This document shows, one piece after another, positions 54,604 through 64,000 of a stretch of DNA of 64,000 nt (positions are counted from its first letter, which is position 1; every line of letters starts with the position of its first letter). The position numbers were made by a program, and so were the translations under genes. The notes beneath the pieces are model-generated. The model saw only the letters and a list, made by a program, of their open reading frames with translations. It made no database searches and was not told the origin of the DNA. The stretch lies in NCBI GenBank assembly GCA_022767745.1, contig JALENN010000010.1, positions 1-64,000 of the forward strand. The letters run 5' to 3'. This DNA comes from Alistipes sp. (GTDB lineage Bacteria > Bacteroidota > Bacteroidia > Bacteroidales > Rikenellaceae).

Positions 54604-55308
54604 TTAGCGGCCGCTCTTCGATAGGGCCTCGTAGGCAGCCTCGGCGTACAACTTGCCGATGGGGATGGGTGTTTCGCGCCCCTCGACCTTGACTTCGCGC
54701 TTGGTGAAGTGCTCGACGCCGCGGCGCGACACGACGTACGATCGGTGCACGCGCAGGAACTGATCTTCGGGCAGCATCTCCGACAGAGCCTTGATGCCCG
54801 TGCGCGAAAGCACGTGCCCGCCCGATCGGCGCACTATTTTCACATAGTTGCCCATGGCCTCGACATAGATGATGTCGTCCATTGGTATCGAGATGCTGTT
54901 GTACTCCTGCTTGACCACCAGCGTGTCGGGCTGCCGGGCACGGCGTCGGGCGCGGATACGGCGTCGGGCCTTGTCGATGGCCTGCTCGAAACGCTCGTAG
55001 GCGAAGGGCTTGTGCAGGAAATCGACGGCATCGAGGTCGAACCCGTCGATGGCATACTGCGCATGTGCCGTGGTGAAGATAAAGCAGCACTCGCGCGGCA
55101 GCCAGTGCGCCACGTCCAGGCCGCTCACGCTGTTCATCTCGATGTCGAGCAGCACGAGGTCGGGCTTGCGGCGCGCAATCTCCTCCATGCCTATGCGCGG
55201 CTCGCTGAACGTCGTAAGGTCGATGTCGCCGCAGCGCTCGCAGAAGCGGCTTATGACCAGCAGCGCCAGAGGCTCGTCGTCGATGGCTATACACGTGATT
55301 CGGTTCAT
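54604..55308 (-). CDS. LytTR-family response regulator
   Basis: 234 residues. Receiver domain at about 1-120 with the phosphorylated D55 (PDLVLLDIEMNSVSG), the D10-D11 acidic pair (AIDDEPLA) and K105-like HKPFAYERF. The LytTR DNA-binding domain at about 140-230 contains VEAMGNYVKIVR and VHRSYVVSRRGVEHFTKREV. Its ATG overlaps the stop of the sensor kinase (ATGA). With that kinase it forms a two-component system divergent from the RND efflux operon, which it probably controls. Confidence 0.95.
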   Translation of the reverse strand: MNRITCIAIDDEPLALLVISRFCERCGDIDLTTFSEPRIGMEEIARRKPDLVLLDIEMNSVSGLDVAHWLPRECCFIFTTAHAQYAIDGFDLDAVDFLHKPFAYERFEQAIDKARRRIRARRRARQPDTLVVKQEYNSISIPMDDIIYVEAMGNYVKIVRRSGGHVLSRTGIKALSEMLPEDQFLRVHRSYVVSRRGVEHFTKREVKVEGRETPIPIGKLYAEAAYEALSKSGR

Positions 55309-56312
55309 CGCAGTCGTATGGTGAGTGAGGTTCTGAATTTACGGTCGTGCTCCGATATTCCGAGCGTGAAACGGTCGGGATAGAGCAGTTCCATGCGTTT
55401 GCGGCAGTTTTCGATGCCGATGGCAGGTTCGTCCTTCGGCGGCGTCTTCATCACGTCGTTCTCGGTCTCGAAATGCAGCGTCCCGTCCTTGACGGCGATA
55501 CGTATCGATATGGTACAGTCCTCGTCCGACGAGGTTCCGTACTTGAAGGCGTTCTCGACAAACGTGATGAGGATCATGGGCGGAATCTGCACGTCATGCT
55601 CGTCGGCCTGCACGTCGAACTCGACGTGCGTGTGGTGGTTCAGTCGCAGCGACTGCAGGTCGACATATTGTCTTATGTAGTCTATCTCGCTGCTGACGGG
55701 AATCGTCAGCGACGTGGTGTGGGCGTACATGTACTTGAGTATGTTCGAGAACTTCATGAATGCCGACTCGGCCTTGTCGGACTTGGTTATCACCAGACCG
55801 TAGAGCGCATTGAGCGTGTTGAACAGGAAATGGGGGTTTATCTGCGCCTTGTACAGCGCCAGTTCGGCCTTGTTCTTCTCAGCCTCGATCTCCTGCCGCG
55901 ATATGATCTGGCGGAAGAGCTCTATGGTGAGTTCTATCGTAAGGCTGAAGCCCGACACGATAAGGAAGAAAAACCACACCGTCTGCCGCCGTATCCGCTG
56001 ACGGGTGTCGATGTCGAGCACCGAGTTGCGGTTGATGCTGTCCGATTGCGGAAAGTCGCCCACGAGCGTGGTGATGAGTATCATCAGCAGAACGATCAGC
56101 AGCACGGTGAAATAGCGGCGCCGCATGATCAGCGACGGTATGTTCGACTTGCGGTAGATGAAATACAGCAGGTAGAGGTACGATATGAATGTCACAAGGA
56201 ACCATATGTTGTGGACGTACCATTTGTCGACCGGCACCATCATGATGATGGCCGGCAGCAGGACCAGGCAGAAGAGCAGGTCGATGTATATCGATATTTT
56301 GGCAGATTTCAT
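55305..56312 (-). CDS. LytS/YehU-like sensor histidine kinase
   Basis: 335 residues. Four hydrophobic segments in the N-terminal about 140 residues form the membrane sensor. His_kinase-type domain: KAQINPHFLFNTLNALYGLV (phospho-accepting His in INPHFLFN), followed by a HATPase domain with VENAFKYGTSSDED (N-box) and IGIENCRKRMELLYPDRF (G-box). It phosphorylates the LytTR regulator immediately downstream; the genes overlap by 4 bp. Divergent from the RND operon with a 290-bp gap. Confidence 0.94.
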   Translation of the reverse strand: MKSAKISIYIDLLFCLVLLPAIIMMVPVDKWYVHNIWFLVTFISYLYLLYFIYRKSNIPSLIMRRRYFTVLLIVLLMILITTLVGDFPQSDSINRNSVLDIDTRQRIRRQTVWFFFLIVSGFSLTIELTIELFRQIISRQEIEAEKNKAELALYKAQINPHFLFNTLNALYGLVITKSDKAESAFMKFSNILKYMYAHTTSLTIPVSSEIDYIRQYVDLQSLRLNHHTHVEFDVQADEHDVQIPPMILITFVENAFKYGTSSDEDCTISIRIAVKDGTLHFETENDVMKTPPKDEPAIGIENCRKRMELLYPDRFTLGISEHDRKFRTSLTIRLR

Positions 56313-56516
56313 ATCCGTGTCGCGATCATCCGTCCGCGGACTTCCGCGCGCAGGGTGCGAGCCTGCGGAACGGCGCCCCTCGGGCCGGTACCGCCCCGTG
56401 CATTACGACGTTATGGGCGCGGGTACCGGACGGTGTGACAAAGTTACGTTTTTGCATGCAATTTAGCAATTGCACGCATGCCGTTCGACACCACATTTTG
56501 GCCATCCGACGACACA

Positions 56517-56548
56517 TTTGTGTTTATTAATTAGAAATATTAATTTTG
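56517..56548 (+). promoter_or_regulatory. Promoter of the RND efflux operon
   Basis: TTTG (56517-56520), a 20-bp spacer and TAATTTTG (56541-56548), an excellent match to TTTG-N19-21-TAnnTTTG. It gives a leader of about 48 nt before ATG 56603. LytTR-type binding repeats could not be defined by eye in the upstream region. Confidence 0.75.
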
Positions 56549-56602
56549 TACGTTATTTCCGTGCAAGGGGAACGTCAAACATCAAAAATAACATATATCG
56601 TA

Positions 56603-57703
56603 ATGAAAAAATCGTACTTTTTTCTCGCGGGCCTGTTGTTGCTTTCGGCCTGCGGGAATCTACAGGCCGAGCAGGCAGCGACCGAGTACAAGACACTCGT
56701 CGTCTCATCGAGCGACCGCACGCTCAACACCGAATACACGGCCAAATTGCGCGGCCGTCAATATGTTGAGATCCGCCCTCAGGTAAGCGGTCTCATTACC
56801 GAGATCCGCATCAATGAGGGTGATGCCGTACACAAGGGCCAGATACTGTTCGTCATCGACCAGGTACCCTACAAGGCCGCCCTCGAGACTGCCATTGCCA
56901 ACGTCAAGAGCGCCGAGGCCCAGATGGCGACGGCCAAACTGACGGCCGACAGCAAGGAGCAGCTTTACAAGGAGAACATAGTTTCGGATTTCGACCTGCA
57001 GTCGGCACGCAATACGCTTGCCGCAGCCGAGGCTGCCCTGGCCCAGGCAAAGGCACAGGAGATAAATGCCCGCAACAACCTCTCTTACACCGAGGTCAAG
57101 AGTCCCGTCGACGGCGTGGCCAGCATGATACAGTACCGTGTCGGCGCCCTCGTCAGCAGCAGCATAGCCGAGCCTCTGGTGACGGTAGCCGATACCGAGC
57201 AGATGCATGCCTACATATCGCTGTCGGAGATTGAGATACTCGACCTCATACAGCAGTACGGATCGGTAGATGCCGCCATCGAGAAGATGCCCGAGGTGAG
57301 CCTCAAGATGATAAACGGCGCCACCTATCCCCACAAGGGCCGCATCGACGCCATAAGCGGTACGGTCGAGGAGAGCACCGGCAAGCTGAGCCTGCGTGCC
57401 ACCTTCGCCAACCCCGAGGGCCTGCTGTACAACGGCGGTAGCGGACAGGTGATAGTACCCACGACGCGTACGGGCTGTATCATAATTCCCAAGACGGCCA
57501 CCTACGAGCTGCAGAACCGTATCTTCGTCTACAAGATTGTCGACGGAAAGACGCAGTCGGCTCCCATCACCGTCTTCAAGCTCGACAACGGAACGGAGTA
57601 TATCGTCGAGACGGGTCTGGCCGAGGGTGACGAGATCATAGCCGAAGGCGCCGGCCTGCTGCGCGACGGAATCGAGGTTAAGAGTCAGACCAATAAAGAG
57701 TAA
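56603..57703 (+). CDS. RND efflux periplasmic adaptor lipoprotein (AcrA-like)
   Basis: 366 residues from ATG 56603. Lipobox LLSAC (about 15-19). Adaptor domains: RGRQYVEIRPQVSGLITEIRINEGDAVHKGQILFVIDQVPYKAAL (lipoyl half), an alpha-hairpin (about 85-145), YTEVKSPVDGVASMIQYRVGALVS (second lipoyl half), then beta-barrel and membrane-proximal domains (VTVADTEQMHAYISLSE, GTEYIVETGLAEGDEIIAEGAGLLRDG). It links the RND pump to the outer-membrane channel. The pump gene follows 8 bp later. The in-frame upstream start (56546) lies over the promoter and is rejected. Confidence 0.95.
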   Translation: MKKSYFFLAGLLLLSACGNLQAEQAATEYKTLVVSSSDRTLNTEYTAKLRGRQYVEIRPQVSGLITEIRINEGDAVHKGQILFVIDQVPYKAALETAIANVKSAEAQMATAKLTADSKEQLYKENIVSDFDLQSARNTLAAAEAALAQAKAQEINARNNLSYTEVKSPVDGVASMIQYRVGALVSSSIAEPLVTVADTEQMHAYISLSEIEILDLIQQYGSVDAAIEKMPEVSLKMINGATYPHKGRIDAISGTVEESTGKLSLRATFANPEGLLYNGGSGQVIVPTTRTGCIIIPKTATYELQNRIFVYKIVDGKTQSAPITVFKLDNGTEYIVETGLAEGDEIIAEGAGLLRDGIEVKSQTNKE

Positions 57704-57711
57704 TCCGCGCC

Positions 57712-60700
57712 ATGAAGATCAAGTTATTCATCGATCGACCGATATTGGCCGGAGTTATATCCGTCGTCATACTGATTCTGGGATTCATCGGTCTGTCGCA
57801 GCTCCCAGTGGAACAGTTCCCCGAGATTGCGCCCCCGACCGTCAGCGTATCGACCTCATACACCGGAGCCAACGCCGAGACGGTGTTGAAGAGTGTGGTC
57901 GTACCCCTCGAGGAGGCGCTGAACGGCGTGGAGAACATGATGTACATGACCTCGTCGGCCACCAACACCGGATCGGCCCGTATTACGGTCTACTTCCGTC
58001 AGGGTACCGACCCCGATATGGCAACGGTGAACGTACAGAACCGTATAGCCACGGCTCAGGGCCTTATGCCCGCCGAGGTTACCCGAAGCGGTATCACCGT
58101 GCGCAAGCGCCAGACGAGTAACATCAAGGCTCTGGCACTTTACAGCCCCGACGATTCGTTCGACGAGAGCTTCCTTAACAACTACCTGAAGATCAACATC
58201 GAGCCTCGTCTGGCGCGTATCGCCGGCGTGGGTGAGGTGAACGTCATGGGTTCGGACTATTCGCTGCGAATATGGCTCGACCCCAACAAGATGGCCCAGT
58301 ATGGCCTTGTCCCCTCGGACATCACCCAGGTGCTCGACGAGCAGAACCTCGAGGCCGCTACGGGTACCCTCGGCGCCGAGTCGGGAAATACGTTCCAGTA
58401 CGTGCTGAAGTATCGCGGACGCTATGAGTTCGAGCAGGACTACGAGAACATGGTCGTGCGCTCGCTCCCCAACGGCGAGGTGCTTCGCCTGAAGGATGTG
58501 GCTACCATCGAGCTCGGTTCGCGTACCTACACCTATATCGGCGAGGTGAACGGACACCCCGGATCGAACTGTATGATCGCACAGACGTCGGGTTCGAACG
58601 CCAACGAGATCATCGAGCAGATCGACAAGGAGGTGGCCGAGATCACCAAGAACCTGCCAAAGGGCATGGAGATGGCCGACCTTATGAGTTCGAAGGACTT
58701 TCTCGACGCCTCGATCAAGAATGTGATCAAGACCCTTATCGAGGCCATCATCCTCGTTATCCTCGTGGTGTACGTCTTCCTGCAGAGCATGCGCTCGACG
58801 CTCATCCCCGCCCTGTCGATCATCGTGTCGCTGGTGGGTACGTTCGCGTTCCTCATCGCGGCGGGATTCAGCCTAAACATGCTTACGCTCTTTGCACTGG
58901 TGCTTGTGATCGGTACGGTGGTCGACGATGCCATCGTGGTGGTCGAGGCCGTGCAGGCCAAGTTCGACGAAGGCTACAAGTCGCCCTACCGCGCTACGGT
59001 CGACGCCATGAGCAACATCACCTCGGCGCTGGTAACCACCACGTTCGTCTTCATGGCGGTGTTCATCCCCGTGAGCTTCATGGGCGGTACGACGGGTACG
59101 TTCTACATGCAGTTCGGTTTGACCATGGCCGTGGCGGTGGGTATATCGCTTATCAGCGCCATGACGCTCTGCCCCGCCCTCTGCGCCCTGATCATGACGC
59201 CCCATGCCGACGCCTCGAAGAACGAGAAACTCAGCTTCTCGTCGCGTTTCCACATCGCATTCGACTCAGCCTTCCACCGTCTGGTGATGAAATACAAGGG
59301 CGGAGTGATGTTCATGCTCAAGAACAAGTGGCTTGCGGCCGTGCTGCTCGTCGTAGCCTGCGGCGGCCTCTACTACCTGATGAGCACCACCAAGACGGGT
59401 CTGGTGCCGCAGGAGGATATGGGTACCATTTTCGTCGATGTGCGTACCTCGCCGGGTAACAGCCTCGAGCAGACGCGTGTCGTAATGGACGAGATCGACG
59501 CCCGCATAAAGACCATCCCGCAGCTGAAGATGTACTCGAAGATTACGGGTAACGGTATGATCAGCGGCCAGGGTTCGTCGAACGGTATGTTCATCCTGCG
59601 ACTCAAGCCGTGGGAGCAGCGTACCGAGGAGGGTGACGACATACAGTCGGTCATCTCGGAGGTGTATCGCCGCACGGCCGACATCACCTCGGCCGACATC
59701 ATGGCCTTCGCCCAGCCGATGATCCCGGGATACGGTGTCAGCAGCGGTTTCGAGCTCTATGTGCAGGACCAGAAGGGTGGTACGATCGAGGACCTGCTTA
59801 CGGTAACACGCAACATGCTCGACAAGCTGAACGCCCGTCCGGAGATTGCCCGCGCCACCACGTCGTTCGATACCAAGTTCCCGCAGTACCTCATCGATGT
59901 CGACGCCGCCATGTGCAAGCGTAACGGTGTCTCGCCCACCGATGTGCTGAACGTGCTGTCGGGATACATAGGCGGAACATACGCCTCGAACATGAACCGT
60001 TTCTCGAAACTCTACCGTGTGATGGTGCAGGCTTCGCCCGAATACCGTCTCGACACCGAGTCGCTCAAGAACATGTTCGTGCGCAACTCGTCGGGCGAGA
60101 TGTCTCCCGTAAGCCAGTACCTCACACTGACGCGTGTATACGGCGCCGAGACGCTGTCGCGATTCAACCTCTTCTCGGCAATCTCGGTGAACGGTACCCC
60201 CGCCAAGGGATACAGCTCGGGGCAGGCCATCCAGGCCGTTCGCGAGGTTGCGGCCGAGACCCTGCCTGCAGGTTACGGATTCGAGTTCGGCGGCATGTCG
60301 CGTGAGGAGGCCTCGACGGGCAGCTCGACGACCATCATCTTCGTGATCTGTATCGTATTCATCTACCTGATCCTTTGCGCCCTCTACGAGAGCCTCTTCA
60401 TCCCGATCGCCGTCATCCTGTCGGTTCCGTTCGGACTGGCCGGAAGCTTCCTCTTCGCCAAGATGTTCGGTCTGGAGAACAACATCTACCTGCAGATCGG
60501 TCTGCTCATGCTTATCGGTCTTCTGGCCAAGACGGCCATCCTGCTCACCGAGTATGCCTCGGAGCGCCGCCATCACGGTATGAGCATAACGCAGGCGGCA
60601 ATCTCGGCGGCACAGGTACGTCTGCGACCCATCCTGATGACCTCGCTTACGATGGTATTCGGTATGCTGCCGCTGATGTTCGCCACGGGTGTAGGTGCAA

Positions 60701-60864
60701 ACGGTAACATCTCGATCGGTGTGGGTACCGTGGGCGGCATGCTCATCGGAACCATTGCCCTGCTTTTCATCGTGCCGGTGCTCTTCATCATATTCCAGTA
60801 CCTGCAGGAGAAGATCATGCCCGAGCGCAACCTCGAGGAGCTGAACGAGGAGCCGGTTAAGTAA
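57712..60864 (+). CDS. RND efflux inner-membrane pump (AcrB-like)
   Basis: 1,050 residues, the usual length of HAE1 pumps. N-terminal FIDRPILAGVISVVILILGFIGLSQLPVEQFPEIAPPTVSVSTSYTGA is the family signature; 12 membrane segments lie in two blocks around two large periplasmic loops. Proton-relay region GTVVDDAIVVVEAVQAKF (Asp pair in the fourth span), and GLLAKTAILLTEYA in the second half. It exports drugs, bile salts or other amphiphiles by proton antiport. Gene order is adaptor, pump, outer-membrane factor, divergent from a LytS/LytTR pair. Confidence 0.97.
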   Translation: MKIKLFIDRPILAGVISVVILILGFIGLSQLPVEQFPEIAPPTVSVSTSYTGANAETVLKSVVVPLEEALNGVENMMYMTSSATNTGSARITVYFRQGTDPDMATVNVQNRIATAQGLMPAEVTRSGITVRKRQTSNIKALALYSPDDSFDESFLNNYLKINIEPRLARIAGVGEVNVMGSDYSLRIWLDPNKMAQYGLVPSDITQVLDEQNLEAATGTLGAESGNTFQYVLKYRGRYEFEQDYENMVVRSLPNGEVLRLKDVATIELGSRTYTYIGEVNGHPGSNCMIAQTSGSNANEIIEQIDKEVAEITKNLPKGMEMADLMSSKDFLDASIKNVIKTLIEAIILVILVVYVFLQSMRSTLIPALSIIVSLVGTFAFLIAAGFSLNMLTLFALVLVIGTVVDDAIVVVEAVQAKFDEGYKSPYRATVDAMSNITSALVTTTFVFMAVFIPVSFMGGTTGTFYMQFGLTMAVAVGISLISAMTLCPALCALIMTPHADASKNEKLSFSSRFHIAFDSAFHRLVMKYKGGVMFMLKNKWLAAVLLVVACGGLYYLMSTTKTGLVPQEDMGTIFVDVRTSPGNSLEQTRVVMDEIDARIKTIPQLKMYSKITGNGMISGQGSSNGMFILRLKPWEQRTEEGDDIQSVISEVYRRTADITSADIMAFAQPMIPGYGVSSGFELYVQDQKGGTIEDLLTVTRNMLDKLNARPEIARATTSFDTKFPQYLIDVDAAMCKRNGVSPTDVLNVLSGYIGGTYASNMNRFSKLYRVMVQASPEYRLDTESLKNMFVRNSSGEMSPVSQYLTLTRVYGAETLSRFNLFSAISVNGTPAKGYSSGQAIQAVREVAAETLPAGYGFEFGGMSREEASTGSSTTIIFVICIVFIYLILCALYESLFIPIAVILSVPFGLAGSFLFAKMFGLENNIYLQIGLLMLIGLLAKTAILLTEYASERRHHGMSITQAAISAAQVRLRPILMTSLTMVFGMLPLMFATGVGANGNISIGVGTVGGMLIGTIALLFIVPVLFIIFQYLQEKIMPERNLEELNEEPVK

Positions 60865-60887
60865 TATGTAATGAATCAATAACAGTC

Positions 60888-62252
60888 ATGAAAAAACTTA
60901 TAGTCATATATTGCATATCGGCATGGGCCTGCCTCGGCGGCTGCTCCATATACAAGAGTTACGAGCGCCCCGACATGCCTGTGGTGGACAGCCTCTACAG
61001 GCAGCCTGCGGCCGATACCACATCGCTCGCATCGCTGTCGTGGAGGGAACTCTTCACCGACCCCAAGCTGCAGGCGCTGATCGAGACGGGACTCCAGAAC
61101 AACACCGACCTTAACATCGCCCGGCTGAAGGTTACCGAGGCCGAAGCTACGCTCATGACCTCGCGACTGGCCTACCTGCCCGCGCTGTCGTTCGAGCCGT
61201 CGGGAACGCTCCGCCACGTAGAGGGCGGCGCCACGACCAAGAGCTACGACATAGCCGCCTCGGCCGGATGGGAGGTCGACATCTTCGGCAAGCTGACAAA
61301 TGCCAAGCGCGGCGCAAAGGCTGCGCTGGAGCAGAGCGAGGCCTACCGTCAGGCTGTGCAGACTCAGCTTGTGGCCACCATCGCCAACAGCTACTACTCG
61401 CTGCTCATGCTTGACGCGCAGCTCGACATAAGCGAGCGCACGGCTGCCATCTGGAACGAGAATGTCCGCGCCATGAAGGCCCTCAAGGCCGCCGGCAACG
61501 CCACCGAGCTGGCCGTTGCCCAATCCGAGGCCAGCAAGCTGTCGGTAGATGCTTCGGTAGCATCGCTGCACCAGCAGATCGACCAGATGGAGAATACGCT
61601 CACAGCCCTGCTCGGAATCGCTCCGCAGACGATCGAGCGCGCCACCATCGCCGAGCAGCGCTTCCCCGAGGAGCTCGCAGCAGGCGTGCCCCTGCAGCTG
61701 CTGCAGCGCCGTCCCGACGTGCGCCAGAGCGAGGCTGCCCTGGCACAGGCCTTCTATGCTACCAATGCCGCCCGTGCGGCCTTCTACCCCAGCATCACGC
61801 TCAGCGGCTCGGCCGGATGGACCAATGCCGCCGGTGCCGCCATCACCAACCCCGGACAGTGGCTCTTCACGGCTGTGGGATCACTCGTGCAGCCGCTCTT
61901 CAACCGCGGCAAGAACATCGCCAACCTGCGCATAGCCAAGGCCCAGCAGGAAGAGGCGCTGCTCTCGTTCCGCCAGAGCCTGCTTGACGCCGGTACCGAC
62001 GTGAACAATGCCCTCATACAGTGGCAGACGGCACGCCAGCGCCAGATACTCGACCGCCAGCAGATCGCGTCGCTCGAGTCTGCCGTGCGCAGTTCCGAGC
62101 TGCTCATGGAATATTCGTCGCAGAATTACCTTGAGGTGCTTACTGCCCGCCAGTCGCTGCTGCAGGCCGAGCTGACGGCCGTATCGGACCGTTTTGACGA
62201 GATACAGGGCGTGATAAACCTCTACCACGCTTTGGGCGGCGGCGTTGAGTAA
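60888..62252 (+). CDS. NodT-type outer-membrane efflux lipoprotein
   Basis: 454 residues. Lipobox LGGC (about 16-19; CSIYKSYERPDMP follows, as in OprM/NodT proteins). Two coiled-coil halves: SWRELFTDPKLQALIETGLQNNTDLNIARLKVTEAEATLM and GVPLQLLQRRPDVRQSEAALAQAFYATNAARAAFYPSITLSGSAGW. It is the outer-membrane channel for the RND pump and completes the tripartite operon. Followed by a strong terminator shared with the convergent pyrophosphatase gene. Confidence 0.96.
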   Translation: MKKLIVIYCISAWACLGGCSIYKSYERPDMPVVDSLYRQPAADTTSLASLSWRELFTDPKLQALIETGLQNNTDLNIARLKVTEAEATLMTSRLAYLPALSFEPSGTLRHVEGGATTKSYDIAASAGWEVDIFGKLTNAKRGAKAALEQSEAYRQAVQTQLVATIANSYYSLLMLDAQLDISERTAAIWNENVRAMKALKAAGNATELAVAQSEASKLSVDASVASLHQQIDQMENTLTALLGIAPQTIERATIAEQRFPEELAAGVPLQLLQRRPDVRQSEAALAQAFYATNAARAAFYPSITLSGSAGWTNAAGAAITNPGQWLFTAVGSLVQPLFNRGKNIANLRIAKAQQEEALLSFRQSLLDAGTDVNNALIQWQTARQRQILDRQQIASLESAVRSSELLMEYSSQNYLEVLTARQSLLQAELTAVSDRFDEIQGVINLYHALGGGVE

Positions 62253-62273
62253 CGCCACAAACCACAAAACGAC

Positions 62274-62310
62274 AGGCGCATTCCAATACCGAATGCGCCT
62301 GTTTGTTTAT
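62274..62310. terminator. Terminator between the efflux operon and hppA
   Basis: Perfect 11-bp stem CAGGCGCATTC / GAATGCGCCTG with a 7-nt loop, followed by TTTGTTT. It lies between convergent genes. Confidence 0.85.
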
Positions 62311-62328
62311 ACCTGCGAGCTAAAGCTG

Positions 62329-64000
62329 TCAGAAGAGGTGGAAGGCTACGGTAAGGCCGGCCATGACGATTGCCACCATCGACATCAGCTTGACCAGAAT
62401 GTTGAGCGACGGGCCCGACGTATCCTTGAACGGGTCGCCCACGGTGTCACCCACCACTGTCGCCTTGTGGCAATGCGAGCCCTTGCCGCCGAGATAACCC
62501 TCTTCGATGAGTTTCTTGGCGTTGTCCCATGCACCGCCGGCGTTGGCCATGAATACGGCCAGTACGAAGCCCGAGCTGAGGCCGCCGACCAGCAAGCCCA
62601 TGACGCCGGCCACGCCGAATACGAGCCCCACAATTACCGGCGCCGCTATGGCCAGTATGCTCGGGAGCAGCATCTCGCGCTGTGCGCCCCGTGTCGATAT
62701 CTCGACGCAACGTGCATATTCGGGTGTGCCCTCACCCGTAAGTATGCCCTTTATCTCGCGGAACTGCCTCCTGACCTCGGTAACCATACTCTCGGCGGCA
62801 CGGCCTACGGCGTTCATCGTAAGGCCGCAGAACAGGAACGACATCATCGCCCCGATGAATATGCCGATCAGAACCGTGGGATTCATCAGCGATACGTTGT
62901 AATACTCCATGAAATCGAGCATCGAGGCCGTATCGACGGGAATGGTCCCGCCGTCGGGCATCGCCAGCGACGTGATGCCGTTATGCTGCAGCCCGATGCG
63001 TATCTCCTCGATATAGGATGCAAGCAGCGCCAGGGCCGTCAGTGCCGCCGAACCTATGGCAAAGCCTTTGCCCGTGGCGGCCGTAGTGTTGCCCAGAGCG
63101 TCGAGCGCATCTGTACGCTTGCGCACCTCCTCGCCCAGGCCGCTCATCTCGGCATTGCCGCCCGCATTGTCGGCAATGGGCCCGTAGGCGTCGGTGGCGA
63201 GTGTTATGCCCAGTGTCGAGAGCATGCCCACGGCCGCGATGCCTATGCCGTAGAGTCCCTGCGACATGTTCTGCGGCGCCATCATCTCCCCCACGTTGAA
63301 ACCAATGGCGCAAAGATAGGCCAGGATGATCGCCACGCCGATGGTGACGACGGGTATTGCCGTCGATATCATGCCCGACCCTATGCCGGCAATGATGACC
63401 GTGGCGGGTCCCGTCTGCGAGCTGTCGGCAATCTTGCGCGTCGGACGGTAGGAATGCGACGTGAAGTACTCCGTAGCCTGCCCTATTATGATTCCGGCCA
63501 GAAGCCCCGTAATGACCGAGCACGAGAGCCCGAGCCAGTTCTGCAGCCCGAGCAGGTAGAGTATGCCGAACGTAGCCACGGCAATCAGCGCCGCGCTGAC
63601 GTTGACGCCCAGGCCCAGCGATCGCAGCAGCTCGCGCATCGAAGCCCCCTCGCGCGTACGCACCAGGAAGATGCCTATGATCGAGAGCAGGATGCCGACT
63701 GCGGCTATCAGCATCGGTGCTAGCACGGCTCTCACCTGCTCGGCCTCGCCCGCCGAGGCGAATGCCGCGGCGCCCAGAGCCGCCGTCGCCAGCACCGAGC
63801 CGCAATAGCTCTCGTAGAGGTCGGCGCCCATGCCGGCCACGTCGCCCACGTTGTCGCCTACGTTGTCGGCAATGGTGGCGGGATTGCGCGGGTCGTCCTC
63901 GGGAATACCGGCCTCGACCTTGCCCACGAGGTCGGCACCGACGTCGGCGGCCTTGGTGTATATTCCGCCGCCGACGCGGGCAAAGAGGGCCTGCGTCGAG
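62329..64000 (-). CDS. hppA: Membrane-bound pyrophosphatase, K+-dependent, ion-pumping (5' part outside window)
   Basis: 556 residues of the C-terminal part are visible. The frame is open to base 64000; an internal Met (63927) is not the real start. Family motifs: [60 protein letters not shown] (substrate site), [16 protein letters not shown], and [26 protein letters not shown]. The Ala in [10 protein letters not shown] marks the K+-dependent class (the K+-independent class has Lys there). The C-terminus [24 protein letters not shown] is typical. It couples PPi hydrolysis to Na+ or H+ export. K+-dependent pumps of this clade are often Na+-translocating, not provable here. Confidence 0.96.
   Translation of the reverse strand, partial: STQALFARVGGGIYTKAADVGADLVGKVEAGIPEDDPRNPATIADNVGDNVGDVAGMGADLYESYCGSVLATAALGAAAFASAGEAEQVRAVLAPMLIAAVGILLSIIGIFLVRTREGASMRELLRSLGLGVNVSAALIAVATFGILYLLGLQNWLGLSCSVITGLLAGIIIGQATEYFTSHSYRPTRKIADSSQTGPATVIIAGIGSGMISTAIPVVTIGVAIILAYLCAIGFNVGEMMAPQNMSQGLYGIGIAAVGMLSTLGITLATDAYGPIADNAGGNAEMSGLGEEVRKRTDALDALGNTTAATGKGFAIGSAALTALALLASYIEEIRIGLQHNGITSLAMPDGGTIPVDTASMLDFMEYYNVSLMNPTVLIGIFIGAMMSFLFCGLTMNAVGRAAESMVTEVRRQFREIKGILTGEGTPEYARCVEISTRGAQREMLLPSILAIAAPVIVGLVFGVAGVMGLLVGGLSSGFVLAVFMANAGGAWDNAKKLIEEGYLGGKGSHCHKATVVGDTVGDPFKDTSGPSLNILVKLMSMVAIVMAGLTVAFHLF

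Overview
The window looks like a chromosome segment of a gut-type Bacteroidota, most plausibly a high-GC Bacteroidales such as an Alistipes relative. The evidence is: promoters of the TAnnTTTG type in front of many genes; few strong Shine-Dalgarno sites; lipoprotein signals; an exo-hexosaminidase/GH109 pair; RND and Emr efflux sets; and a K+-dependent membrane pyrophosphatase. The genus is inference. GC content shifts along the window: the left 8 kb is AT-rich, 8.4-17.5 kb is intermediate, and most of the sequence right of about 20 kb is GC-rich, so the left quarter looks acquired.

Left part. A TPR hybrid-type sensor kinase runs off the window start (1-1725). It is followed by a small integrated element (about 2.16-8.4 kb) with a tyrosine recombinase, an excisionase-like HTH protein, a small basic protein coupled to a Rep/MobT-like initiator, an XRE-NADAR fusion, a T5orf172-type GIY-YIG protein and what looks like the tail of a helicase. 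Next comes a stress/redox block (8.5-17.5 kb): a frameshifted alpha/beta hydrolase, a cupin-carboxymuconolactone decarboxylase, a SnoaL-like protein, an AraC regulator, a second hydrolase, three aldo/keto reductases, a flavodoxin, and a flavin-reductase start that breaks off after 32 codons. Related repeats at 2156, 8373 and 17557 bracket these two blocks and suggest sequential insertion and deletion.

Middle. An ECF sigma factor with a coupled membrane protein is followed by MarR plus a TolC/EmrA/EmrB-like efflux operon and an AraC regulator. A stand-alone trpB (TrpB2 type) is preceded by a complete ribosome-mediated attenuator with a WWW leader peptide. A GH20-GH109 lipoprotein pair faces an IclR gene. 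The IclR gene leads a two-gene set of secreted c-type haem proteins: a beta-propeller di-haem peroxidase-like protein and a HzsA-like/FGE-fold fusion. A serine hydrolase and a porin-like protein follow.

Right part. A five-gene sulfur-activation operon (SLC13 permease, cysC, cysD, cysN, sulfotransferase) makes PAPS and uses it in a sulfotransferase reaction; it resembles the steroid-sulfonation locus described in Bacteroides. Further right are an alcohol dehydrogenase, a YdeI-like protein, an AraC regulator, an SDR, tRNA-Asp(GTC), a TetR regulator coupled to a 1,409-residue 2-hydroxyacyl-CoA dehydratase activase fusion, a LytS/LytTR-type pair divergent from an RND tripartite efflux operon, and the C-terminal 556 residues of a Na+/H+-pumping pyrophosphatase at the window end.
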